Below, piece after piece: positions 15,154 to 22,884 of a stretch of 29,341 nt of DNA. The position numbers and the translations under genes were made by a program. The DNA is taken from contig JBJOIT010000034.1 of the NCBI GenBank assembly GCA_046046915.1, positions 1-29,341 on the forward strand, in the 5' to 3' direction. Numbering within the stretch: position 1 is the stretch's first letter; every line of letters starts with the position of its first letter. The notes beneath the pieces were generated by a model. That model saw only the letters and a list, made by a program, of their open reading frames with translations. It was not told the DNA's origin and did not search any database. The stretch is from JBEEJZ01 sp046046915. Its GTDB lineage: Bacteria > Pseudomonadota > Gammaproteobacteria > Burkholderiales > Burkholderiaceae_C.

Positions 15154-17565
15154 TTACAAAGCTGCGCCATGCTCGCGCAGGGCTTTCCAGGTGCGAAACG
15201 CGTTGTGCGGCATGTCGAGGTGTGTGACCCCCAGATGGGAAAAAGCATCCACCACGGCCGAGGTGAAGGTGGGAATGGAGCCCACGTGGGGAGACTCCGC
15301 CACGCCCTTGGCACCGATGGGGTGATGCGGGCTGGGCGTGACGGTGAAGTCGGTCTCCCACTTGGGTGTTTCCACGGCTGTGGGCAAAAAATAGTCCATC
15401 AGCGTGTTGCCCAAGAGGTTGCCCTGCGCATCAAACGGCATTTGCTGGCCCATGGCCACAGCAAAACCCTCGGTCAAACCGCCGTGGATCTGGCCTTCGA
15501 TGATCATCGGGTTGATGCGGGTGCCGCAGTCGTCCAGCGCATAGAAGCGGCGGATCTTGGTCTCACCGGTGGCACGGTCGATGTCGACCACGCACAGGTA
15601 GATGCCAAACGGGAAGGTGAAGTTGGGTGGGTCGTAATAATGCACCGCTTCCAGGCCGGGCTCCAGACCAGCAGGTGGCTGGTGGTAGGCCTGCCAGGCC
15701 ACGTCGGCCATGGTCTTGAACTTGCTGTCATCGCCTTTGACCTTGAAACGGTCCACTTCCCAGTCGAGGTCGTTTTCATTGACTTCGAGCATGTGGGCGG
15801 CGATCTTGCGGGCTTTCGCGTGGATCTTGCGAGCAGCCAGTGCAATGGCGGCACCTGCTACCGGGGTGGAGCGGGAGCCGTAGGTGCCCAAGCCATAAGG
15901 CGCAGTGCTGGTGTCGCCTTCTTCGACCTGAATCACTTCAGACGGAATGCCCAACTCCGTGGCAATGATCTGCGCGTAGGTGGTCTGGTGGCCCTGGCCC
16001 TGCGTGATCGTGCCCATGCGGGCAATCGCGCTGCCAGTGGGGTGGATGCGGATTTCGCAAGAATCGAACATACCCACGCCCAGGATGTCGCACATCTTGG
16101 AGGGGCCTGCGCCCACCACTTCCGTAAATGTCACTAAGCCTATGCCCATCAGCGTGGGGCTGTTGGGGTCGGCGCGCTTGGCCGCCTGCTCGGCACGCAG
16201 ACCTTTGTAGTCCACCGCATCGAGCACCTTGTCGAGTGCCGTCTGATAGTCGCCCGAGTCGTATTCAAAACCAAAGGCGCTGGTGTAGGGGAACTGTTCT
16301 TTCTTCACAAAGTTCTTGGCGCGGATTTCGGCCTTGTCCATGCCCAGCTTTTGCGCCAGCACGTCGACCATGCGCTCGATCAAATACACCGCTTCGGTCA
16401 CGCGGAAGGAGCAGCGATACGCCACGCCACCGGGGGCCTTATTGGTGTAGACCCCCCTGACGCTAGCGTGCGCCGCAGGAATGTCGTAACTGCCCGAGAC
16501 AATGTGGAACATGCCCGCAGGGAACTTGGTCGGGTCTGCACAGGCATCAAACGCGCCGTGGTCGGCCACCACGTTCACACGCAGGCCGGTGATCTTGCCG
16601 TCGGCGGTGGCGGCCAGTTCGCCGTCCATGTGGTAGTCACGGGCGAAGGCGGTGGACGAGATGTTTTCAATACGGTCTTCCACCCACTTGACCGGTCGAC
16701 CCAGCACGATGGAGGCCACGATGGCGCAGACATAGCCGGGGTAGATACCGACCTTGTTGCCAAAGCCGCCGCCAATGTCGGGGCTGACGATGCGCACCTT
16801 GGACTCGGGAATGCCGGAAAGCATGGACACCACGGTGCGCACCACATGGGGCGCTTGGCTGGTGATGAAGGTGGTCAGGTCGCCCTTGATCGGGTCAAAG
16901 CTGGCCACGCAACCACAGGTCTCCAGCGGGCAGGGGTGCACGCGAGGGTAGTACATGTGCTGTGATACTGTCACCTCAGCTTGGTCAAAGGCGGCGTCGG
17001 CGGCAGCCTTGTCACCGGCATCCCAAGTGAAGATGTGGTTGTGGTGATCGCGCTTGCCATGGGCGCCGCTGGTCTTGCCGGCCAGGTCTTCACGCAGCAC
17101 GGGCGCATCTGGTTTAAGCGCGTCGTAGGGGCTCAGTACCACGGGCAGCTCTTCGTATTCGACCTCCACCGCCTCCACCGCATCCGCGGCGATGTAGCGA
17201 TCATCGGCAATCACGATGGCCACTTCCTGCATCTGGAAGTGCACTTTTTCGTCGGCCAGTACGGCGGCCACGTCGCCGGCCAGGGTGGGCATCCAGTGCA
17301 GTTTCAGAGGCTTAAGGTCATCGGCGGTCAGCACAGCATGCACGCCGGGCATGGCCAGTGCAGCCTCTTTGTGGATTTTCTTGATGCGGCCGTGTGCAAT
17401 GGGCGAGCGCACGATGTCCATGTGCAGCATGCCGGGCATCTTGATGTCATCGACATAGTTGCCCTTGCCCTGGATAAAACGGGCGTCTTCCTTGCGCAGG
17501 CGCGATTGGCCCATGCCGGCCAGGGCCAGTTCGCGGGCTTCGGCGGTTTGTACGGGTGCGTTCAT
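15154..17565 (-). CDS. coxL: CoxL, form I aerobic CO dehydrogenase large (molybdenum) subunit
   Basis: An 803-aa xanthine-oxidase-family catalytic subunit that binds molybdopterin cytosine dinucleotide and oxidises CO with water to CO2. The decisive motif is AYRCSFR, with Cys385 at the position that holds the Cu-S-Mo copper. AYxCSFR defines form I CoxL, whereas form II has AYRGAGR. The active-site Glu is at 757 in KGVAESPHVGS. Other family blocks are RKEDARFIQGKGNYVDD near the N-terminus, DIGGGFGNKVGIYPGY and GQGHQTTYAQI. The length equals that of known CoxL (about 809). It lies between coxS (31 bases) and coxG. The N-terminus lacks a Tat signal, as expected for a cytoplasmic CO dehydrogenase. 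Confidence 0.97.
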   Translation of the reverse strand: MNAPVQTAEARELALAGMGQSRLRKEDARFIQGKGNYVDDIKMPGMLHMDIVRSPIAHGRIKKIHKEAALAMPGVHAVLTADDLKPLKLHWMPTLAGDVAAVLADEKVHFQMQEVAIVIADDRYIAADAVEAVEVEYEELPVVLSPYDALKPDAPVLREDLAGKTSGAHGKRDHHNHIFTWDAGDKAAADAAFDQAEVTVSQHMYYPRVHPCPLETCGCVASFDPIKGDLTTFITSQAPHVVRTVVSMLSGIPESKVRIVSPDIGGGFGNKVGIYPGYVCAIVASIVLGRPVKWVEDRIENISSTAFARDYHMDGELAATADGKITGLRVNVVADHGAFDACADPTKFPAGMFHIVSGSYDIPAAHASVRGVYTNKAPGGVAYRCSFRVTEAVYLIERMVDVLAQKLGMDKAEIRAKNFVKKEQFPYTSAFGFEYDSGDYQTALDKVLDAVDYKGLRAEQAAKRADPNSPTLMGIGLVTFTEVVGAGPSKMCDILGVGMFDSCEIRIHPTGSAIARMGTITQGQGHQTTYAQIIATELGIPSEVIQVEEGDTSTAPYGLGTYGSRSTPVAGAAIALAARKIHAKARKIAAHMLEVNENDLDWEVDRFKVKGDDSKFKTMADVAWQAYHQPPAGLEPGLEAVHYYDPPNFTFPFGIYLCVVDIDRATGETKIRRFYALDDCGTRINPMIIEGQIHGGLTEGFAVAMGQQMPFDAQGNLLGNTLMDYFLPTAVETPKWETDFTVTPSPHHPIGAKGVAESPHVGSIPTFTSAVVDAFSHLGVTHLDMPHNAFRTWKALREHGAAL

Positions 17566-17596
17566 ATGAAGTCTCCGAAAAAGGTTGGGGCGGCGC

Positions 17597-18088
17597 TCAG
17601 GCGGCGACGGCAGCGGTCTCTGCCAGCTTGCGGGCGGCGTACTGCACCGCCTTGACGATGTTCTGGTAGCCGGTGCAACGGCACAAATTGCCGCTCATGC
17701 CCATGCGGATCTCGTCCTCGCTGGGGTTGGGGTTCTCTTGCAGAAAGCGGTAAGCGCGCAGCAGCATGCCAGGGGTGCAGAAGCCGCACTGCAAGCCGTG
17801 CTCTTTGTAAAAGCCCTCTTGCACGGCGTGCAGCACCGGCCCTTTGGCCAGGCCTTCGACCGTCAGCACCTCGGAGCCATCGCACTGCACCGCGAGGTGG
17901 GTGCACGACTTGACCGATTGCCCGTCCACGTCCACGGTGCAGGCGCCGCAATGACTGGTCTCACAGCCGATGTGAGCGCCCGTCAGATTGAGCTCCTCAC
18001 GCAGAAAGTGAATCAGGAGGGTGCGGGGCTCGACCGCCTTTTCCTGGGTACGTCCATTCACGCTGACGCTAATGAGTTTTTTTGCCAT
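17597..18088 (-). CDS. coxS: CoxS, CO dehydrogenase iron-sulfur subunit
   Basis: A 163-aa protein with two [2Fe-2S] clusters. The N-terminal ferredoxin-like site is Cys42, Cys47, Cys50 and Cys62 (GCETSHCGAC...SC). The C-terminal helical site is Cys101, Cys104, Cys136 and Cys138 (QCGFCTPGM, LCRCTGY). It passes electrons from the molybdenum centre in CoxL to the FAD in CoxM. The ATG at 18088 has AGGAG upstream. The spacer to coxM contains a 10-base direct repeat (CCTGGTGTGT at 18098 and 18118) that I regard as minor. Confidence 0.96.
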   Translation of the reverse strand: MAKKLISVSVNGRTQEKAVEPRTLLIHFLREELNLTGAHIGCETSHCGACTVDVDGQSVKSCTHLAVQCDGSEVLTVEGLAKGPVLHAVQEGFYKEHGLQCGFCTPGMLLRAYRFLQENPNPSEDEIRMGMSGNLCRCTGYQNIVKAVQYAARKLAETAAVAA

Positions 18089-18132
18089 TTCTTATCTCCT
18101 GGTGTGTCCTGGTTAGACCTGGTGTGTGGGGC

Positions 18133-18996
18133 TTACTGGGCGCGGGACCAGGCTTTGGTCAAGGCGCGCTTCACCATCTGTCCAGCCATGGCTGTTTTGT
18201 ATTCAATGTCGCCACGAAGGTCTTCGGCCGGATCGCAAATGGCCACGGCGGCGTCAGCCGCAGCCTGCATGGTTGCGGCAGTGAGTGGCTGGTTCAGGAT
18301 GGCGGCCTCGGCAGCTTCTGCACGCAAGGCAGTGGGGGCCACGTTGGTCAGGGCAATGCGGGCGTGGGTGACCACACCGCCTTGCTGGCGTAGCACCACA
18401 GCACAACCTGCGGTGGCCCAGTCGCCGGTCTTGCGCTTGAGCTTTTCGTAGGCATACCCTGTGCCTTGCGCAAAGGCAGGCACCCGGATCTCGCACATGA
18501 CTTCGTTTTCTTCGAGCAACGTCATGTAGGTGCCGAGGAAAAAGCCGTCAGCGGCCACCGTGCGACGGCCGTTCGGGCCTTCGAGCACGAATTGGGCTTC
18601 GACGGCAATCGACAGCGCGGGGTGGTCGTTGCCAGGGTCGCCGTGGGCGATGTCACCGCCGATGGTGCCTCGGTTGCGCACCTGGGGATCGGCAATCAGC
18701 TTGGCGGCTTCTGCCAGCAAAGGCAGCTTTTGCTGAACCAGGGAGGACTGGATCAGTTCACTTTCCGTGGTCATCGCGCCAATCACCACGGTGTTGCCAT
18801 CTTCGCGTATGCCCCGCAGCTCGGGAATGCGGTTGATGTCAATGAGGTGGCCTGGTGCTGCAAAGCGTAGCTTCATCATCGGTAGCAGGCTGTGCCCGCC
18901 GGCCAAGAGTTTGGCTTCGCTGCCGTGCTGACCCAAGAGGGCAATGGCCTCACCCACCGTTTTGGGGGCGTGGTACTCGAAACGCGGAGGAATCAT
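18133..18996 (-). CDS. coxM: CoxM, CO dehydrogenase medium (FAD) subunit
   Basis: A 287-aa FAD-binding subunit of the xanthine-oxidase family. FAD contacts are AGGHSLLPMMKLR at about 32-44 and TIGGDIAHGDPGND at about 110-123. The C-terminal CO dehydrogenase flavoprotein domain follows (TNVAPTALRAEAAEA, DIEYKTAMAGQMVKRAL). It transfers electrons to the respiratory chain. It is the first gene of the cox series; the ATG at 18996 is preceded by AGGA in AGAAAGGAC. Upstream lies the 391-base intergenic region shared with the carbonic anhydrase gene. Confidence 0.95.
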   Translation of the reverse strand: MIPPRFEYHAPKTVGEAIALLGQHGSEAKLLAGGHSLLPMMKLRFAAPGHLIDINRIPELRGIREDGNTVVIGAMTTESELIQSSLVQQKLPLLAEAAKLIADPQVRNRGTIGGDIAHGDPGNDHPALSIAVEAQFVLEGPNGRRTVAADGFFLGTYMTLLEENEVMCEIRVPAFAQGTGYAYEKLKRKTGDWATAGCAVVLRQQGGVVTHARIALTNVAPTALRAEAAEAAILNQPLTAATMQAAADAAVAICDPAEDLRGDIEYKTAMAGQMVKRALTKAWSRAQ

Positions 18997-19024
18997 GGAA
19001 AAGTCCTTTCTGGTTCAAATTTGT

Positions 19025-19054
19025 ACCGATCAGTTTAGATAAAAAACCGATTAG
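19025..19054. repeat. Direct repeat pair ACCGATYAG, 21-base period, upstream of coxM
   Basis: ACCGATCAG at 19025-19033 recurs as ACCGATTAG at 19046-19054. The 21-base period puts both copies on one face of the helix, about 30-60 bases ahead of the coxM start. This is consistent with a tandem operator for a cox regulator, but the protein is not known. A perfect palindrome CAAATTTG at 19016-19023 adjoins it. Confidence 0.55.
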
Positions 19055-19161
19055 TGCAAATAGGTCAGGAAAGTGACTTTGGCCTTAAACAGCTGCCAAG
19101 TCGCACGAAACGCGCAAACCAAGGCAAGAACTGCACAAAACCGGGCTCGAGCACCGAAAAA

Positions 19162-19194
19162 CCTAGGGTAAGTCCTAATGCCACCCTAGGGTAA
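19162..19194. repeat. Direct repeat pair CCTAGGGTAA, 23-base period
   Basis: CCTAGGGTAA occurs at 19162-19171 and 19185-19194. The second copy lies in the perfect palindrome ACCCTAGGGT (19183-19192). It sits about 200 bases upstream of the carbonic anhydrase start and about 170 bases from coxM, so it could serve either gene as an upstream activator site. Confidence 0.5.
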
Positions 19195-19387
19195 ACACTG
19201 AGGTCGATTTCGGCCTTCAGGTACCGTCTGAGCCCGTCAAAAATGCTCAGCGCCCAGATTTCAAGCCCAGCGGGCGACGATGGCTGGTACGCCCCGGGTT
19301 GCTGTGTATCATGGTCCCGCCATAGGCAAAAGGCGTGGCAATACAAGACCACAGAAAATAAAACGCAACCATCCAAAAGGAAATCTC

Positions 19388-20107
19388 ATGTGCCAAGTTT
19401 GCGATGAACAGTCGGAATCCCGTCGTCACTTTTTATCTCTGGCCGCAGCAGGTATCGGTGCTGGGTTGGGCCTCGCAGCACCCGCAGCGCTGGCAGCAGG
19501 CGGTGCCACCACGACCGTGACGGCCGATGAAGCACTGGCAAAACTCAAAGCCGGCAACCAGAAATTCGTCAAGGGACCAGAGCTTTGCTCGGCTCAACTG
19601 GCCCACCAACGTGACCACGTCGCCAAAAGTCAGGCGCCGTGGGCGACCATCGTGTCGTGCGCAGACAGCCGCGTGCCGCCCGAACTGCTGTTTGGTGGAT
19701 TGGGCCTGGGTGAGTTGTTCGTGGCACGCAATGCCGGCAACATGGTCGACACCGCCACCATGGGCACCATCGAATACGGCTCCGGTGTTTTGGGTGTGCC
19801 CTTGATCATCGTATTGGGCCACGAGCGTTGTGGAGCTGTCGCAGCCGCGTGCGAAGTGGTTGAAAAGAAGACCAAATTCCCTGGCTCCATAGGCCCCATG
19901 GTGGACGCCATCTTGCCTGCAGCACAAGCTGTGGCGGGCAAGGCGGGCGACTTCGTCGACAACGCCGTGCGCGAAAGTGCAGAACGTACCGCGAAAAAAA
20001 TCGCCACCGAGAGCGCCATGATTGCCGAGCTGGTGAAAAAGGGCAAAGTGAAGGTACTGGCCGCGCGCTATGACCTGGACGAAGGCCGGGTCGAATTTTT
20101 CAACTGA
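19388..20107 (+). CDS. Tat-exported beta-class carbonic anhydrase
   Basis: A 239-aa beta-carbonic anhydrase, which interconverts CO2 and bicarbonate. Zinc ligands are Cys91, His145 and Cys148, with the Asp93-Arg95 dyad in CADSR and the HERCG motif. The N-terminus carries a twin-arginine signal: SRRHFLSL at 11-18, a hydrophobic Ala/Gly/Leu stretch to about 38 and an Ala-rich cleavage region, so the enzyme is predicted to be folded before export to the periplasm. A CxxC pair (Cys2, Cys5) precedes the signal. The ATG at 19388 has an AAGGAA ribosome-binding site about seven bases ahead; longer upstream frames are not needed. It is divergent from the cox operon, whose product CO2 is its substrate. 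Confidence 0.93.
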   Translation: MCQVCDEQSESRRHFLSLAAAGIGAGLGLAAPAALAAGGATTTVTADEALAKLKAGNQKFVKGPELCSAQLAHQRDHVAKSQAPWATIVSCADSRVPPELLFGGLGLGELFVARNAGNMVDTATMGTIEYGSGVLGVPLIIVLGHERCGAVAAACEVVEKKTKFPGSIGPMVDAILPAAQAVAGKAGDFVDNAVRESAERTAKKIATESAMIAELVKKGKVKVLAARYDLDEGRVEFFN

Positions 20108-20113
20108 GCTTGA

Positions 20114-20133
20114 CTGAGCCCACTCGGGCTCAG
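20114..20133. terminator. Possible hairpin terminator after the carbonic anhydrase gene
   Basis: An 8-bp stem (CTGAGCCC / GGGCTCAG) with an ACTC loop lies seven bases after the stop, between converging genes. There is no T-tract after it on the plus strand, so intrinsic termination is uncertain. Confidence 0.4.
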
Positions 20134-20150
20134 CCCCCAAACCGTCGGCA

Positions 20151-20822
20151 TTAACCCCAGAGATCGAGCGGGGGCTCGTTGACGACGGCGCGCAAAATGT
20201 CAGAGCGCGAGACAAAAGCCAAAACATGGCCCGCGTCGTCTACCACCGGCAGACCCGCCAGACCGGTGTCCAGCAGCACCCGGGCCACCCGTCGGATGTC
20301 GGTGTCAGCTGCCACGCAGGGCACGGGTGTGCGCATGGACAAGGTCACACTTTGGGCCAGCATGATTTGCCACAGCATGGTGCTGCCTTCGTCTACCGGT
20401 AAACGATCCGATGTGAACAGGTCTGCGCGGGACAGCATGCCCACCACGACGCCCTGCGCATCCACCACCGGCGCCTGCCCCACGGCGTGCTTATCGAGTA
20501 CCTGCCAGGCCTGCAGCAGCGTGCAGCCTTGATCGATGGTCGCCACCTGATGACTCATCAAATCGCTGACCCTGGACAAGGGGTGGCGCTGCACCACCGG
20601 ATGGGCAGTGCTGGCATAGGCGGCTAAAGCGCTGCGGTGAGCTTCGTCCATCGGATGTGAGTGCACCGAGCGGGTCGGCTGGGCCATCGGTCGGGCGTCG
20701 TTGCCCATGCCCACAGGCTGAACGCCCTGCACCTGCGCAACCGGGGAGATCGCCCCCAGCCGCGGCAGGTGCTCCATGCGCCCCTGAAAGATCTGCCCCG
20801 TGGTGCCGTAAACCGAGAACAT
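20151..20822 (-). CDS. CBS-domain pair protein
   Basis: A 223-aa protein. Residues 1-80 are a Gln/Pro/His-rich extension of unknown role. Two CBS motifs follow: HPLSRVSDLMSHQVATIDQGCTLLQAWQVLDKHAVGQAPVVDAQGVVVGMLSRADL and, after a short linker, MRTPVPCVAADTDIRRVARVLLDTGLAGLPVVDDAGHVLAFVSRSDIL, each described here only as a domain stretch near 85-145 and 160-215. CBS pairs bind adenosyl ligands and regulate partners; no effector domain is attached here. It starts 10 bases after the ruvA stop and is probably co-transcribed. Confidence 0.85.
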   Translation of the reverse strand: MFSVYGTTGQIFQGRMEHLPRLGAISPVAQVQGVQPVGMGNDARPMAQPTRSVHSHPMDEAHRSALAAYASTAHPVVQRHPLSRVSDLMSHQVATIDQGCTLLQAWQVLDKHAVGQAPVVDAQGVVVGMLSRADLFTSDRLPVDEGSTMLWQIMLAQSVTLSMRTPVPCVAADTDIRRVARVLLDTGLAGLPVVDDAGHVLAFVSRSDILRAVVNEPPLDLWG

Positions 20823-20832
20823 GGCTTACCGA

Positions 20833-21405
20833 CTACTTGGCCAAGGCCCGCAGTGCCAGCTTGATGCCGTCGCTCACGCCCACGTCCTTGGGCAAGGCCT
20901 TGAGGGCAGCGGCGGCTTCCTTGTCGCTGTAGCCCAGCGCCAGCAAGGCCTGCAGGATGTCACCTTGGGCATCATGGGCCACTGTGACCGAAGCGCCCAG
21001 GTCGCCACCGATCTTGCCCTTGAGTTCGAGCAAGAGGCGCTCCGCAGTTTTCTTACCGATGCCAGGAACCTTGATGAGGCGCCCGCCTTCTTGTAGGGTC
21101 ACGGCTTGGGCCAGCTCGCTTACGCTCATGCCAGACAGCACCGACAAGGCCGTGCGTGGCCCCACGCCAGAGATCTTGATCAGCTCCCGAAACGCCTCGC
21201 GCTCCGCGGAGGTCTCGAAGCCATACAGAATCTGGGCATCCTCGCGCACCACAAAGTGCGTGAGCAAGGTCACCCGCTCCCGCAGCGCCGGCAGGTTGTA
21301 GAAAGTGCTCATGGGCACCATCACCTCGTAGCCCACGCCGTTGCAATCGATCACGATCATGGGTGGGTTTTTGTCGTCTAGCGTGCCGCTGAGTTTGCCG
21401 ATCAT
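20833..21405 (-). CDS. ruvA: Holliday junction branch-migration protein RuvA
   Basis: A 190-aa RuvA. The N-terminal OB-fold starts MIGKLSGTLDDKNPPMIVIDCNGVGYEV. The middle has two helix-hairpin-helix motifs (LIKISGVGPRTALSVLSGM and LIKVPGIGKKTAERLLLEL). The C-terminal domain that contacts RuvB ends YSDKEAAAALKAL...ALRALAK. RuvA binds four-way junctions and loads the RuvB motor. The ATG at 21405 gives the standard N-terminus; a much longer upstream frame is spurious and overlaps phoH. ruvB and ruvC are not adjacent. It is divergent from phoH across 64 bases. Confidence 0.96.
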   Translation of the reverse strand: MIGKLSGTLDDKNPPMIVIDCNGVGYEVMVPMSTFYNLPALRERVTLLTHFVVREDAQILYGFETSAEREAFRELIKISGVGPRTALSVLSGMSVSELAQAVTLQEGGRLIKVPGIGKKTAERLLLELKGKIGGDLGASVTVAHDAQGDILQALLALGYSDKEAAAALKALPKDVGVSDGIKLALRALAK

Positions 21406-21469
21406 GGGTTGCCTATGGTCTTGCCTATCATTGGGCCCCCGACGGGCACCCTTTTTTGGAATTATCAGC

Positions 21470-22423
21470 TTGATCATCAGACACCTGTTCTCTCCGCTCA
21501 ACAACACGCGCCTGGCCCACTTGTGCGGCCCCATGGACGAGCATCTGCGCACCATCGAGACCGCCCTGCAAGTCAAGATTGCCCACCGACACGAGCAGTT
21601 CAAGGTCGATGGCCCCAAGGCCCAGGCCAAACGCGGCATGGAAGTTCTGCAGGCGCTGTACGAACTGGCGGCACGCCCCATTGATGCGGCCACCGTGCAA
21701 TTGATGGTGGCGGGCGATGTGGCCATGGAGCCCACTGAAAGCCTGGCCTTGCAGACCCGGCGCGGCGATGTGCGCGGGCGCACGCCCAACCAAGCCACCT
21801 ACCTGGACAACATTGCCAGCCACGACATCACTTTTGGTATCGGCCCCGCCGGCACAGGCAAAACCTATCTGGCGGTGGCCATGGCGGTGGACGCCCTGCA
21901 ACGCGCCGCCGTGCAGCGCATAGTGCTGACCCGACCCGCGGTAGAGGCCGGCGAGCGTTTGGGCTTTTTGCCGGGCGACCTGACGCAAAAGGTCGACCCC
22001 TATTTGCGTCCGCTGTACGACGCCTTGTATGACCTGATGGGCTACGAGCAGGTGCAAAAAGCCTTTGAGCGCAACGCGCTGGAAATTGCGCCTTTGGCCT
22101 TCATGCGTGGACGCACCCTGAACAACGCCTTTGTGATTCTGGACGAGGCCCAAAACACCACGCCCGAGCAGATGAAGATGTTTTTGACCCGTATCGGTTT
22201 TGGCTCCAAAGCCGTGGTCACGGGCGATGTGAGCCAGATCGATCTGCCCAAAACTCAGCTCAGTGGCCTGATCGATGCCGAACGTGTGCTCAAGCGTGTG
22301 AAAGGCATCGCCATCACCCGCTTCACCAGCGCCGATGTGGTGCGCCACCCTCTAGTGGCCCGCATTGTGGATGCCTACGACGCACCGCGCAGTGCTGGCA
22401 GCAGCGCCCGCTCAGCCACTTGA
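21470..22423 (+). CDS. ybeZ: PhoH-family ATPase YbeZ
   Basis: A 317-aa PhoH-like P-loop ATPase. Walker A is GPAGTGKT at 125-132 and Walker B is FVILDEAQNTT, followed by LTRIGFGSKAVVTGDVSQIDLP. It is the usual partner of YbeY in ribosome quality control and RNA processing. The start is TTG at 21470, giving MIIRHLFSPLNNTRLAHLCGP, which matches the typical N-terminus of the beta-proteobacterial family; an ATG at MDEHLRT would remove that conserved segment. It ends nine bases before ybeY. Confidence 0.92.
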   Translation: MIIRHLFSPLNNTRLAHLCGPMDEHLRTIETALQVKIAHRHEQFKVDGPKAQAKRGMEVLQALYELAARPIDAATVQLMVAGDVAMEPTESLALQTRRGDVRGRTPNQATYLDNIASHDITFGIGPAGTGKTYLAVAMAVDALQRAAVQRIVLTRPAVEAGERLGFLPGDLTQKVDPYLRPLYDALYDLMGYEQVQKAFERNALEIAPLAFMRGRTLNNAFVILDEAQNTTPEQMKMFLTRIGFGSKAVVTGDVSQIDLPKTQLSGLIDAERVLKRVKGIAITRFTSADVVRHPLVARIVDAYDAPRSAGSSARSAT

Positions 22424-22431
22424 GAAACACC

Positions 22432-22884
22432 ATGCAACTTCAAGAACTCAGTTTGTCCCTGCAATTTGGCAAGATCGAAGATGCGGCCCTGCACCGTGCC
22501 GCCCTACCCCGCCACAAAGTCAGCCGCTGGATACGACACGCGCTTCAAAGCGATGCAGAGATCACCGTGCGCATAGTGGATGCCGAGGAGGGGCAGGCCC
22601 TGAACCGGGACTACCGCCAAAAAGACTACGCCACCAATGTGCTGACCTTCGACTACACCCTGGAGCCCGTGGTGACCGCAGACCTGGTCTTGTGCGCGCC
22701 CGTGGTGGCGCGCGAAGCGGCTGAGCAGAACAAGACCCTGGCCGAACACTATGCCCACTTACTGGTGCACGGCACCCTGCACGCGCAGGGCTGGGACCAC
22801 GAAGAAGATGAAGATGCTCAGGTGATGGAACTGCGCGAGACCGACATCCTGGCCCGGCTGGGCTTTGCCAATCCCTACGCCTGA
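22432..22884 (+). CDS. ybeY: Endoribonuclease YbeY (rRNA maturation factor)
   Basis: A 150-aa single-domain metalloprotein. The zinc motif is HGTLHAQGWDH with His113, His117 and His123. The block YRQKDYATNVLTFDY at 61-75 is also characteristic. YbeY acts in 16S rRNA 3'-end maturation and ribosome quality control. The ATG at 22432 is used rather than the TTG overlapping the phoH stop. Its last 10 bases overlap the end of the convergent dtd gene. Confidence 0.95.
   Translation: MQLQELSLSLQFGKIEDAALHRAALPRHKVSRWIRHALQSDAEITVRIVDAEEGQALNRDYRQKDYATNVLTFDYTLEPVVTADLVLCAPVVAREAAEQNKTLAEHYAHLLVHGTLHAQGWDHEEDEDAQVMELRETDILARLGFANPYA

Larger units (their letters stand above)
18997..19387. promoter_or_regulatory. 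Divergent control region between the cox operon and carbonic anhydrase gene
   Basis: A 391-base non-coding stretch between two divergent starts. It is AT-richer near coxM (19016-19060). It holds two separate pairs of direct repeats, listed individually, each spaced by about two helical turns. I could not assign a convincing -35/-10 pair for either direction. Short open frames here look random. Confidence 0.6.

Noticed and set aside
13424..16137. Long plus-strand frames opposite coxD, coxG and coxL
   Set aside because: Shadows of conserved cox genes, no family resemblance.
21431..21456. GC-rich hairpin followed by six T upstream of phoH, like a terminator
   Set aside because: The stem is short and imperfect, and no plus-strand gene ends there; attenuation of phoH would need more evidence.
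21406..21798. Long N-terminal extension of RuvA
   Set aside because: It overlaps phoH; the standard RuvA N-terminus MIGKLSG begins at 21405.
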